This document shows, in pieces, positions 1-6,844 of a stretch of DNA of 9,890 bases. Source of the DNA: Pseudomonadota bacterium (lineage in GTDB: Bacteria; Pseudomonadota; Alphaproteobacteria; Reyranellales; Reyranellaceae); NCBI GenBank assembly GCA_023386865.1, contig JAEWIV010000436.1:1-9890 (forward strand), given 5' to 3'. A program made the position numbers and the translations under genes. Numbering within the stretch: the stretch's first letter is position 1; the number at the start of each line of letters is the position of its first letter. Below the pieces are notes generated by a model. That model ran no database searches. It was not told the DNA's origin and saw nothing but the letters and a program-made list of their open reading frames with translations.

Positions 1-5
1 ATGAT

Positions 6-23
6 GCGGACCTGGAGGTCCGC
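6..23. repeat. Perfect inverted repeat at the left edge
   Basis: GCGGACCT (6-13) and AGGTCCGC (16-23) are perfect reverse complements separated by GG, giving an 8-bp arm palindrome with a 2-base centre. No T-run follows, so it is not a standard intrinsic terminator. The surrounding bases read as a 23-codon frame (1-72, beginning MMRTWRSALRR) with no convincing ribosome site, so I do not call a gene. It may be a short dispersed palindromic element or the tail of something left of the window. The palindrome itself is directly visible; its role is unknown. Confidence 0.5.
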
Positions 24-59
24 GCTCCGGAGAGACATGAACGGCGGTCCTAAGAACTT

Positions 60-90
60 GAGGCTTGATTAGCAGCCTCGGTCTGTTTTC
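60..90 (+). terminator. Weak candidate terminator upstream of the SDR gene
   Basis: GAGGCT (60-65) pairs with AGCCTC (74-79) around an 8-base loop, followed shortly by TCTGTTTT. The stem is short and the T-run interrupted, so this could end a transcript entering from the left or be incidental. The rest of 1-119 shows no recognisable gene or strong promoter. Confidence 0.2.
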
Positions 91-108
91 CACTTCCCCT
101 CCCCTGTT

Positions 109-114
109 GAGGAG
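109..114 (+). promoter_or_regulatory. Ribosome binding site deciding the SDR start
   Basis: GAGGAG lies 5 bases before the ATG at 120. An in-frame GTG at 114 overlaps this Shine-Dalgarno sequence, so the ATG at 120 is the better start. Confidence 0.7.
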
Positions 115-119
115 TGGAA

Positions 120-821
120 ATGCAGTCGCTCAAGGATCGGCATGTCGTGGTCACCGGCGGAACCGGCGCGCTGGGCTCGGCCGTGGTGAAGGCCTTCATC
201 GAGGCAGGCGCCATCTGCCACATCCCGGCGATCGAGGCGACGCCGCCGACCGGTCACTTGCCCGACAGCAAGCAGATCGAGGTCGTGCCAAGCGTCGACC
301 TGGCGAGCGAGGGCTCCGTCGATGCCTTCTACGCCCAGCTGCCGCCGTTGCATGCCGTCGTGAACATCGCGGGCGGCTTCGCCTATGCGCCGATCGCCGA
401 CAGCCCGGGCAAGGTGCTGCAGCAGCAACTGTCGATGAACCTCCTCTCCTGTGCGCTGAGCTGCCGCGCCGCCGTCGCCAACTTCCGGCGCGGCGGAAAA
501 GGCGGGCATATCGTCAACATCTCCGCCCGCCCCGCCCTCAACCCGCGCAAGGGGGCGAACATGACGGCCTACACCGCGTCCAAGGCGGCGGTCGCCGCCT
601 TCACGGTGGCGCTGGCTGAGGAACTCAAGAGCGAGGACATCTCGCTGATCGCGCTCGCTCCCTCGACGATCGACACGCCGGTCAACCGCAAGGACATGCC
701 CAACGCCAAGCATGACACCTGGGTCAAGCCGACGGCGATCGCCGAGCTGATCGTGGCCCATTGCAGCCTGTCGGAGACGATCAACTCCGGCGTGGTGATG
801 CCGGTGTATGGGAAGGCTTGA
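120..821 (+). CDS. SDR family NAD(P)-dependent oxidoreductase
   Basis: A 233-residue cytoplasmic short-chain dehydrogenase/reductase of classical length, a Rossmann-fold enzyme that interconverts an alcohol and a carbonyl using NAD(P)H. Visible motifs: the nucleotide-binding glycine motif TGGTGALG (residues 12-19), the NIAGG element (82-86, equivalent to NNAG), and the likely catalytic tetrad Asn107, Ser135, Tyr151 and Lys155 (YTASK). The sequence after the second beta strand does not show an obvious single acidic or basic cofactor selector, so NAD versus NADP is left open. The substrate is not recognisable. The ATG at 120 is chosen over the in-frame GTG at 114 because GAGGAG sits just upstream of it. 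pyrD follows after 47 bases on the same strand, and a stem-loop begins at this gene's stop codon. Family assignment is firm; function beyond that is not. Confidence 0.92.
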   Translation: MQSLKDRHVVVTGGTGALGSAVVKAFIEAGAICHIPAIEATPPTGHLPDSKQIEVVPSVDLASEGSVDAFYAQLPPLHAVVNIAGGFAYAPIADSPGKVLQQQLSMNLLSCALSCRAAVANFRRGGKGGHIVNISARPALNPRKGANMTAYTASKAAVAAFTVALAEELKSEDISLIALAPSTIDTPVNRKDMPNAKHDTWVKPTAIAELIVAHCSLSETINSGVVMPVYGKA

Positions 822-839
822 GCGCTTCCGGGAGCGCTC
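820..839 (+). terminator. Stem-loop overlapping the SDR stop codon
   Basis: GAGCGCT (820-826) and AGCGCTC (833-839) are perfect 7-bp arms around the loop TCCGGG. The arm begins inside the TGA stop at 819-821. There is no T-run, so it is not a textbook intrinsic terminator. It could cap or stabilise the mRNA end, or partly separate SDR from pyrD expression. Confidence 0.4.
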
Positions 840-868
840 CACAGGCCATCTCTGCTAACCAGACGGCA

Positions 869-1915
869 ATGGCCGCCTGGTACAGCTTCGCCGACCTCTT
901 CCTGTCGCAACTCGACGCCGAGACCGCGCATGGCCTGGCCCTGCGCGCGCTCAAGACCGGGCTGCTGCCGGCCGACCGGCGGCCCGACGCGGCGTCGCTC
1001 GCCGTCAAGGTCTGGGGCCGCACGCTGCCCAATCCCCTCGGGCTGGCGGCGGGCTTCGACAAGAACGCGGAGGTCCCCGACGCCATGCTCGGCCTCGGCT
1101 TCGGCCTGGTCGAGATCGGCAGCGTCACACCGAGGCCGCAGGACGGCAATCCGCGACCGCGGCTGTTCCGGCTCGCCGAGGATCGCGGCGTCATCAATCG
1201 GATGGGCTTTCCCGGCCAGGGTCTCGATGCCGTGCGCTCACGACTCGCGGCACGGCCGAGGCGCGGCTTCGTCGGCGTCAATGTCGGCGCCAACAAGGAC
1301 AGCACCGACCGCGCCGCCGACTATGTCGTCGGCTGCAAGGCGCTGGCGCAGTATGCCGACTACCTCGTCTGCAACGTCTCGTCGCCCAACACGCCGGGGC
1401 TGCGCAATCTGCAAGGCCACGCCGAGCTCGCCGACCTGCTGAAGCGCGTGCAGGACGCGATCGCCGCCAAGCCGGTGCCGCTCCTGGTCAAGATCGCGCC
1501 CGACGCCACGGACCACGATCTCGACGATATCGTCGGCGTCTGCCGCGATCTCAGGATGGACGGCATCATCGTCGGCAACACCACCCTCTCGCGGCCGCCG
1601 ACGCTCGTTTCGCCGCGGCGCGGGGAAGCCGGCGGCCTTTCCGGTCCGCCGTTGATGACGCTGTCGACCGAGGTGCTGCGAAGGACGGCGCAACGCACCG
1701 AGAAGCAGTTCCCGCTGGTCGGCTGCGGCGGCATCGCCTCCGGCGGCGACGCCTACGCCAAGATCCGTGCCGGAGCGACGCTCGTTCAGCTCTATTCGGC
1801 GATGGTCTATGACGGGCCGCCGCTCATCCGGCGCATAAAGGACGAGCTCGCGGCGTTGTTGGCGCGCGACGGCTTCGCGTCGGTCGCCGACGCCGTCGGC
1901 GCCGACCTACGCTGA
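869..1915 (+). CDS. pyrD: Dihydroorotate dehydrogenase (quinone), class 2
   Basis: A 348-residue FMN enzyme that oxidises dihydroorotate to orotate, the fourth step of de novo pyrimidine synthesis, passing electrons to membrane quinones. The length fits class 2 (E. coli PyrD is about 336 residues). The N-terminal segment (1-40, MAAWYSFADLFL onward) is the family's quinone-side membrane-associating helices. Core motifs: NPLGLAAGFDKN (55-66), RMGFPGQG (111-118), GVNVGANKD (136-144), NVSSPNTPGLRN (169-180) with Ser172 as the class 2 catalytic base, KIAPD (208-212), GNTT (236-239) and the FMN-phosphate loop GCGGIASGGDA (285-295). The start has no good Shine-Dalgarno sequence but matches the family N-terminus. 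The SDR gene is 47 bases upstream; its 3' end overlaps the convergent Rieske gene by 9 bases. An inverted repeat GCCGAC/GTCGGC (1886-1900) lies near the stop, without a T-run. Confidence 0.97.
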   Translation: MAAWYSFADLFLSQLDAETAHGLALRALKTGLLPADRRPDAASLAVKVWGRTLPNPLGLAAGFDKNAEVPDAMLGLGFGLVEIGSVTPRPQDGNPRPRLFRLAEDRGVINRMGFPGQGLDAVRSRLAARPRRGFVGVNVGANKDSTDRAADYVVGCKALAQYADYLVCNVSSPNTPGLRNLQGHAELADLLKRVQDAIAAKPVPLLVKIAPDATDHDLDDIVGVCRDLRMDGIIVGNTTLSRPPTLVSPRRGEAGGLSGPPLMTLSTEVLRRTAQRTEKQFPLVGCGGIASGGDAYAKIRAGATLVQLYSAMVYDGPPLIRRIKDELAALLARDGFASVADAVGADLR

Positions 1916-3094
1916 CGCCTCGTCGAGAAACTGTCCCGCGTCGAACTTAACGTAGGCGCTGTCCTCGTCGAAGGCGACGCCCACCGGGTCGCCGCCCGCC
2001 GCGACGATGTCGACCTGCTTCCTGAGGAAGAGGCGCAGCATCGACACGCCCTGGTCAGACGACATCAGGTGCTCCTCGGAGTGGAAGGTGATGGCGCCCT
2101 GGCCGACCTGCGCCTCGGTGTCGCCGGGGAACTTCTGGTGTTCCTCGGGCGTGAGCTCGGCCCAGGTCTTGCCGTTGTAGCGCGACTTGAATTTGGCGAG
2201 CTCGCCCTTCTCCTTCACCCGGCCGGCGACGTAGATGCGGTAATGCGTGTCGTCGATCGGCAAGGTCCAGCCGATCGATTCGACCATGCCGTACTGGGCC
2301 ACGCGCGGATTGGCGACCACGCGCAAGGTCGGCACGATGGCCTCGGTGACGCGGCGGAAGCGCTTGCCGTCGGGGCCCGGACGCACCGACGTCGCCTTCA
2401 CGCCATATGGACCGTACTCGAACTTCACCTTGGGGAAGGCCGCCATCTGCTCGACGAACTGCGGGCCCGAGAAGCTGCCGTGCAGGATGGGCACATGGTA
2501 CGGATCGACCACGTTCTCGAAGTGCTGCAGCCAGTTGCAGGGCGCGATCACGATGCCGCCGCTGCCGATCGACGAATCGTCGGCCTCGACGAACTCGCCC
2601 GGCGCCATCACCTCGAGGCACTCGTAGCGCGGCAGCACCGGCTTCTTCTCGGGCGGCCCGAGATAGGCGAAGACCAGGCCGTAACGCTCCTCGACCGGAT
2701 ACCAGGGCTGGCGCACGCGCCGGCATTGCGGGCCGCTCGGATCGGGCTCGCACGGCATCTCCAGGCACCGGCCTTCGACGTCGAACAGCCAGCCGTGATA
2801 GCAGCAGCGGATGCCGCGCTCCTCGATCCTGCCGTAGTACAGAGTCGTGCCGCGATGGCAGCAGCGCGGATAGACCAGGCCCGGCCGCCCCTGCCCGTCG
2901 CGGAACAGGATCAGCTCCTCGCCCAGGATCTTCACCGGACGAGGCGTGGCGCCGGCGTCGGCGGCGAGGCCCACCGGGTGCCAGTAGCGGCGCAGCAGCT
3001 CGCCCATCGGCGTGCCGCGGCCGACCTCCGTCAGCCTGGCGTTGTAGCTGGGCGGCTTGCGCGAATAGGCCGAGCCGACATCGCCGACACTCAT
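1907..3094 (-). CDS. Rieske [2Fe-2S] aromatic ring-hydroxylating oxygenase, alpha subunit
   Basis: A 395-residue protein of the Rieske non-haem iron oxygenase family, which uses O2 and electrons from a separate reductase to hydroxylate or O-demethylate aromatic or similar substrates. The Rieske cluster motif is C78-x-H80-x16-C97-x2-H100. The catalytic domain carries the family signature HFENVVDPYHVPILHG (191-206): bridging Asp197 and iron ligands His200 and His205. The third, carboxylate ligand is probably Asp347 in SSDQGVSMLR (345-354), by analogy with phthalate/LigXa-type alpha subunits. No reductase or beta subunit gene is in the window, so electrons must come from elsewhere. The ATG at 3094 follows the stop of the Bug-protein gene by 2 bases, with GGAG just upstream of the start, so the two are one transcript. 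The substrate is unknown; a methoxylated or phenoxy aromatic acid is only a guess from family resemblance. Confidence 0.93.
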   Translation of the reverse strand: MSVGDVGSAYSRKPPSYNARLTEVGRGTPMGELLRRYWHPVGLAADAGATPRPVKILGEELILFRDGQGRPGLVYPRCCHRGTTLYYGRIEERGIRCCYHGWLFDVEGRCLEMPCEPDPSGPQCRRVRQPWYPVEERYGLVFAYLGPPEKKPVLPRYECLEVMAPGEFVEADDSSIGSGGIVIAPCNWLQHFENVVDPYHVPILHGSFSGPQFVEQMAAFPKVKFEYGPYGVKATSVRPGPDGKRFRRVTEAIVPTLRVVANPRVAQYGMVESIGWTLPIDDTHYRIYVAGRVKEKGELAKFKSRYNGKTWAELTPEEHQKFPGDTEAQVGQGAITFHSEEHLMSSDQGVSMLRLFLRKQVDIVAAGGDPVGVAFDEDSAYVKFDAGQFLDEASA

Positions 3095-3096
3095 GG

Positions 3097-4083
3097 TCAC
3101 TCCACCTTGGCGCCGGACTGGCGGATCAGCTCGGCCCAGATCGGGGTCTCGCGCGCCAGCACGTCGGCCAGCTCCTTGGGCGTCGAGCCGATCGGGGTCT
3201 GGCCCTGGGCGATCATCTTCTCGGCGACGGCGGGCTCGCCGATCACGGCTTTGATCTCGCGCGACATGCGGTCGACGATCTCGACCGGGGTGCCGGCCGG
3301 CGCATAGGCGGCGACGAACAAGCTGAGGTCGAAGCCGGCGACGAGCTGCTCGGCGAAGGTCGGCAGCTCGGGCATCGAGGCCGAGCGCTTGGACCCGGCG
3401 ACGGCCAGCGGCTTCACGCGGCGGGCCTCGATCTGCGGCTTGGCGCTGGTCGGGCTGGCCCAGGTGATGTCGAGCGTGCCGTTGGACACGTCCTGGATGG
3501 CCGGCACGTCGCCGCGATAGGGCACGTGGCTGTACTTGCCGCCCAGCGCCTGCTCGAACATCAGCCCGTAGAGATGGCCACTCGAGCCGATGCCCCAGCT
3601 GCCATAGGTGGCGGGCCGCCCCAGCTCCTTCACCCACTTGGCCATGCCGCGCAGGTCGGTGAACGGAGAGTCGGCCTTCACCAGGACGAGGATGGTGCCG
3701 AGCGACACCAGCGACACCGGCGCCAGGTCCTTGGCCGGGTCGAACGGCAGCTTGGCATAGAGCGTCGGATTGTTGGTGTGCGTGGAATTGGTGGTGATCA
3801 GGAACGTGTAGCCGTCGGGGACGGCCTTGGCGACGATCTCGGAGCCCACGATGGTGTTGGCGCCGGGCTTGGGATCGACCAGGACCTGCTGGCCGAGCCT
3901 GGCCGTCAGGCCATCGGCGATGACGCGCACCAGGGCGTCGATGGCGCCGCCCGGATTGAACGGCACGACGATACGGACGGGCTTGGACGGCCAGGCGCCT
4001 TGTGCCCGGCCCGACGGAGAGAGCAACGGTGCCGCGAGCGTCGCCGCAACCAGGCTTCGACGTCCTATCGCTGGTCGCGACAT
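3097..4083 (-). CDS. Bug/TctC family tripartite tricarboxylate transporter substrate-binding protein
   Basis: A 328-residue periplasmic solute-binding protein, typical of the Bordetella uptake gene (Bug) family, which binds small carboxylates for TctAB-type transport or acts as a sensor. The N-terminus, RRSLVAATLAAPLL (8-21), is a signal peptide with a twin-arginine start resembling a Tat signal; cleavage is likely after the Ala-Gln region near residue 28. Family motifs: PVRIVVPFNPGGAIDALVR (35-53), GANTIVGSEIVAKAVPDGYT (74-93), the ligand-loop region YGSWGIGSSGHLYG (160-173) and VPYRGDVPAIQDV (187-199). No TctA or TctB membrane subunit is present, which is usual since these genes are commonly orphans. 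The ATG at 4083 is chosen because it gives a proper signal peptide and has GGAGG (4095-4099) about 11 bases upstream. It is first in a two-gene unit with the Rieske oxygenase, suggesting that its ligand is related to the oxygenase substrate (inference). Confidence 0.93.
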   Translation of the reverse strand: MSRPAIGRRSLVAATLAAPLLSPSGRAQGAWPSKPVRIVVPFNPGGAIDALVRVIADGLTARLGQQVLVDPKPGANTIVGSEIVAKAVPDGYTFLITTNSTHTNNPTLYAKLPFDPAKDLAPVSLVSLGTILVLVKADSPFTDLRGMAKWVKELGRPATYGSWGIGSSGHLYGLMFEQALGGKYSHVPYRGDVPAIQDVSNGTLDITWASPTSAKPQIEARRVKPLAVAGSKRSASMPELPTFAEQLVAGFDLSLFVAAYAPAGTPVEIVDRMSREIKAVIGEPAVAEKMIAQGQTPIGSTPKELADVLARETPIWAELIRQSGAKVE

Positions 4084-4187
4084 TGCTTTCGTTTCCTCCC
4101 CTGCAGGCGCCGTCGGCGGGCCGACTTTACTCAGGGGCACCGCCGATTCATAGAGTTTGCACCGAACCCGCAAGGCCATAGCACAGC
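4084..4187. promoter_or_regulatory. Divergent intergenic region between the Bug-protein and GNAT genes
   Basis: These 104 bases must hold the start signals for both the minus-strand Bug/Rieske unit and the plus-strand acetyltransferase. On the minus strand a weak sigma70-like pair can be drawn: -10 TATGAA (4152-4147) and -35 TTGCGG (4173-4168), with a short 15-base spacer. An inverted repeat GTCGGC-GG-GCCGAC (4112-4125) lies between this candidate promoter and the Bug ribosome site, so it would sit in the leader or serve as an operator. No regulator gene is adjacent. The promoter call is weak; the repeat is seen directly. Confidence 0.3.
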
Positions 4188-4703
4188 ATGACGGACAGAC
4201 CCCAACCGCAAATCCGCCGCCTGACACCGGCCGATGCTCCCCTGTTCCGGGAGATCCGCCTGGAAGCGCTTCAGCAGGCTCCGGAAGCTTTCGGCAGCAC
4301 CTTCGAGCAGGAGCATGCGCAGTCGCTGGCGCAGTTCGAGGAGGTCCTGGCGAAGGCGGACGTCTTCGGGGCTTTCCGCGGAGCCGATCTTCTCGGCATG
4401 GCGGGCTACCGCACGCAGGCCGGAGCCAAGCGCGCGCACAAGGGCCTGCTGTGGGGCATGTACGTTCGCGCGAGCGCCCGCCGCACCGGCGTCGCCCGAC
4501 CTCTGGTCGAGGCGGTTCTCGCCCACGCGCGCGCACGCGTCGAGCTGGTACAGCTGACCGTCGTCAGAGAGAACGAAACGGCGCAGCGGCTCTATCGCAG
4601 CTGCGGTTTCGTGGCGTACGGGCACGAAGGCCACGCCCTGAAGCAGGGCGGCCGCTACTACGACGAGGTGCTCATGGCTGTCGCGCTCGATCCGCGAAAT
4701 TAA
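4188..4703 (+). CDS. GNAT family N-acetyltransferase
   Basis: A 171-residue cytoplasmic acetyltransferase that moves an acetyl group from acetyl-CoA to an amine of an unknown acceptor (amino acid, peptide, protein N-terminus or drug). Domain elements: the N-terminal strand and helix IRRLTPADAPLFREIRLEAL (9-28); motif A with the acetyl-CoA pyrophosphate loop RRTGVA (98-103), following GMYVRASA, with Ala in place of the more usual final Gly; and motif B, LTVVRENETAQRLYRSCGF (123-141), with the usual Asn129 and Tyr136. The region APEAFGSTFEQE (31-42) resembles GNAT proteins annotated as RimI-like or phosphinothricin-type, but that does not fix a substrate. The ribosome site is weak (AAGG at 4172-4175), while the ATG fits the family N-terminus. 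It is divergent from the Bug gene and 51 bases upstream of the transporter, so co-transcription with that gene is possible. Confidence 0.9.
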   Translation: MTDRPQPQIRRLTPADAPLFREIRLEALQQAPEAFGSTFEQEHAQSLAQFEEVLAKADVFGAFRGADLLGMAGYRTQAGAKRAHKGLLWGMYVRASARRTGVARPLVEAVLAHARARVELVQLTVVRENETAQRLYRSCGFVAYGHEGHALKQGGRYYDEVLMAVALDPRN

Positions 4704-4745
4704 GACGGCAGACGAGCGCCGACCAATTCCCCTAGACTGCCGACC

Positions 4746-4750
4746 GGAGG
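4746..4750 (+). promoter_or_regulatory. Ribosome binding site fixing the GTG start of the transporter
   Basis: GGAGG lies 4 bases before GTG at 4755. This supports a GTG initiation codon, and no in-frame ATG near the expected N-terminus fits as well. Confidence 0.7.
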
Positions 4751-4754
4751 AACC

Positions 4755-5660
4755 GTGCCGCTCTGGATACCGATCACCATCTTCGCTGCGCTGTGCCAGA
4801 ACATCCGCACGACGATGCAGCAGAAGATACGCGGCGTGCTGAGCGTCGATGGTGCCAATTTCGTGCGCTATCTGTACGGTGCGCCGCTCGCCCTGGCGGC
4901 GCTGGCGTTCCTGGTGTTCGGCACCGGCCGGCACGTGCCGACCATAACCCTCGCTTTCCTCGGGCTGGTGACCATCGCGGGCGTCGCCCAGATCGTGGCG
5001 ACGTCGCTCATGATCCACTCCTTCTCGCTGCGCAACTACGCCGTCGGGACGGTCTACTCCAAGACCGAGACGGTGTTCGTCGCCCTGTTCGCCACCTTCA
5101 TCGCCCACGAGCCGCTGCGCCTGCTCGCCTGGATGGGCATCCTGGTCTGCCTGGGCGGCGTGGCGATCCTGAGCGTGCGCGGCTCGTTCGCCAACGTCCG
5201 CAGCGTGCTGGCCGACCTCACCCACAAGGGCGCGCTCTACGGCATCCTGTCGGGCGCCATCTTCGCGATCGCCGCCGGCACCATCCGCGAAGCGTCGAAG
5301 CTCATTCCGGACGGCGATTTCTGGGTCCGCGGCATAACGGTGCTGGCCTGCATGAACACCATCCAGGTCGTGCTGATGGGCCTCTACCTCGCGCGCCGCG
5401 ACCGCCCGCAGCTCGGCAAGGTCTGGGTCAACTGGCGCTCGTCGATCTGGGTCGGCATCTTCAGCGTGCTGGGCTCGGCCGGCTGGGCGCTCGCCATGAC
5501 GCTGGAGAACGCCGCGTTGGTGCGCGCGGTCGGCCAGATCGAGCTCGTCTTCACCTTCATCGCCTCGCACCTGGTGCTCAAGGAGCGGCCGTCCGCCGGC
5601 GAATGGCTGGGCAGCCTCCTCGTCATCGGCGGCGTCGTCCTCATCCTCATCGGCCGGTGA
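4755..5660 (+). CDS. DMT superfamily (EamA-type) transporter
   Basis: A 301-residue inner-membrane protein of the drug/metabolite transporter superfamily, which usually exports small metabolites. Hydrophobicity read by eye gives ten membrane segments, about residues 4-20, 39-57, 65-87, 97-117, 122-141, 158-176, 190-212, 230-250, 258-274 and 283-300. These form two five-helix EamA halves. The inverted-repeat signature is visible twice: KTETVFVALFATFIAHEPL (103-121) and QIELVFTFIASHLVLKERPS (261-280), with matching glutamates at 105/263 and 119/277. The start is GTG, backed by GGAGG. The substrate is unknown. The stop codon overlaps an in-frame GTG of the following CoA-transferase gene and its ATG is only 5 bases away, so the two are almost certainly co-translated. 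This suggests the transporter moves a substrate or product of that enzyme (inference). Confidence 0.9.
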   Translation: MPLWIPITIFAALCQNIRTTMQQKIRGVLSVDGANFVRYLYGAPLALAALAFLVFGTGRHVPTITLAFLGLVTIAGVAQIVATSLMIHSFSLRNYAVGTVYSKTETVFVALFATFIAHEPLRLLAWMGILVCLGGVAILSVRGSFANVRSVLADLTHKGALYGILSGAIFAIAAGTIREASKLIPDGDFWVRGITVLACMNTIQVVLMGLYLARRDRPQLGKVWVNWRSSIWVGIFSVLGSAGWALAMTLENAALVRAVGQIELVFTFIASHLVLKERPSAGEWLGSLLVIGGVVLILIGR

Positions 5661-5665
5661 TCAGA

Positions 5666-6829
5666 ATGACCGAAGCGAACAACAGACCGCTGCACGGCGT
5701 GCGCGTGCTCGACTTCTCGACGACCATCGCGGGGCCGCACTGCACCCGGCTGCTGGCCGACATGGGCGCCGACGTCATCAAGATCGAATCGCCGGAGGGC
5801 GACCTGATGCGCAGCCGCCCCGTGCAGCGCGCCGGCCAGGGCACGATGTTCGGGCAGCTCAATGCCGGCAAGCGTTGCATCGTCCTCGACCTCAAGAAGC
5901 CGGAGGCGATCGCGGCGGTGAAGGCGCTGGTGAAGACGGTCGACATCGTGGTCGAGAACTACCGGCCGGGCGTCATGAAGCGGCTGGGGCTCGACTATCC
6001 CGAGCTCGCCAGGATCAATCCCGGGATCGTCTACGGCGCCATCTCGGGCTACGGCCAGACCGGACCGGGCGCCGGACGGCCGGCCTATGCGCCGGTCATC
6101 CATGCCTCGACCGGCTACGACATGGCGCATCTCTTCTACCAGCAGGGCCGCCAGCGGCCGGACAATTGCGGCATCTTCGTCGCCGACTATGCCAGCGGCG
6201 CCTATGCCCTGGGCGGCATCCTGGCGGCGCTGCACCAGCGTCACGTCACGGGCAAGGGCCAGATGGTCGACGTGTCGATGTTCGAGGCCCTGGTGGGCAT
6301 GCTTCTCGGCGAGGTCAACCGGGCGCAGTTCGACTTCGAGATGCCGTCGCGGCCGATGTACGGCCCGGTCGAGGCCAAGGACGGCTACGTCATGCTGGCG
6401 ACGGCGAGCGAGCGCACCTTCCAGGACATGGCGACGGCGGCCGGCCGGCGCGACTGGCTGACCGACCCGCGCTTCGAGAAGTATGCCGACCGGCGCATGA
6501 ACTGGGACCAGTTCGTCGACGAGTTCGAGGCATGGTCGCGAACGCTGACCGTCAAGGAATGCGTGGCCGCCCTGGAAAAGCACGGCGTGCCCTGCTCGCC
6601 CTACCTCACCGTAACCGAAGCGCTGAAGGATCCGCAGGTCGAGCATCGCGGCTCGCTCTGCACCATCGAGGACGCCGCGGGCAGCTACAAGTCGCCGGCG
6701 CCGCCCTTCCGCTTCTCCGGCTCGCCGGTCCAGAGCGGGCCCAGGGTCGCCGGCCTCGGCGAGCACACGCGGAGCGTGCTCAGGGAAGCCGGCCTCAGCG
6801 ACGCCGAGATCGACGCATTGGCGGGCTGA
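5666..6829 (+). CDS. CaiB/BaiF-type (family III) CoA-transferase
   Basis: A 387-residue cytoplasmic enzyme of the family III CoA-transferases (formyl-CoA transferase, CaiB, BaiF, alpha-methylacyl-CoA racemase), which transfers CoA between carboxylic acids or epimerises acyl-CoA. N-terminal signature: GVRVLDFSTTIAGPHCTRLLADMGADVIKIE (11-41, partly cited). The region NAGKRCIVLDLKK (66-78) binds CoA in the family, and YGAISGYGQTGP (123-134) is typical. The catalytic Asp is Asp174 in GIFVADYASGAYA (169-181), matching Asp169 of formyl-CoA transferase. Length is normal. The ATG at 5666 is given as start; a GTG at 5657, forming a GTGA overlap with the transporter stop, is an equally plausible start adding three residues, and neither has a strong ribosome site. 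The substrate cannot be named. A hairpin begins at its stop codon. Confidence 0.93.
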   Translation: MTEANNRPLHGVRVLDFSTTIAGPHCTRLLADMGADVIKIESPEGDLMRSRPVQRAGQGTMFGQLNAGKRCIVLDLKKPEAIAAVKALVKTVDIVVENYRPGVMKRLGLDYPELARINPGIVYGAISGYGQTGPGAGRPAYAPVIHASTGYDMAHLFYQQGRQRPDNCGIFVADYASGAYALGGILAALHQRHVTGKGQMVDVSMFEALVGMLLGEVNRAQFDFEMPSRPMYGPVEAKDGYVMLATASERTFQDMATAAGRRDWLTDPRFEKYADRRMNWDQFVDEFEAWSRTLTVKECVAALEKHGVPCSPYLTVTEALKDPQVEHRGSLCTIEDAAGSYKSPAPPFRFSGSPVQSGPRVAGLGEHTRSVLREAGLSDAEIDALAG

Positions 6830-6844
6830 GGCGTTTTTGCCTCA
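6827..6844 (+). terminator. Stem-loop that starts at the CoA-transferase stop codon
   Basis: TGAGGC (6827-6832) and GCCTCA (6839-6844) form a perfect 6-bp stem around GTTTTT; the TGA stop is the first three bases of the stem. The T-run lies in the loop, not after the stem, so it is not a canonical terminator in this orientation. The rest of the 116-base gap to the next gene shows no clear promoter. Confidence 0.35.

Noticed and set aside
1..72. A 23-codon frame from the first base, MMRTWRSALRR onward, ending in TAG
   Set aside because: No ribosome site is visible, the start coincides with the window edge, and most of it is the palindrome. It is not supportable as a gene.
2407..4191. Long plus-strand open frame (about 594 codons) opposite the Rieske and Bug genes
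   Set aside because: The translation is Arg/Ala/Pro-rich low-complexity material without domain motifs. The minus-strand frames carry clear family signatures. It is a GC-rich antisense shadow.
4706..4742. CGGCAG/CTGCCG inverted repeat between the GNAT and transporter genes
   Set aside because: The six-base arms are 25 bases apart with no T-run, so chance is a sufficient explanation in a GC-rich spacer.
4131..5570. Long minus-strand open frame opposite the GNAT and transporter genes
   Set aside because: It is rich in His, Asp, Gln and Arg with no recognisable motif, while the plus strand has complete GNAT and EamA signatures.
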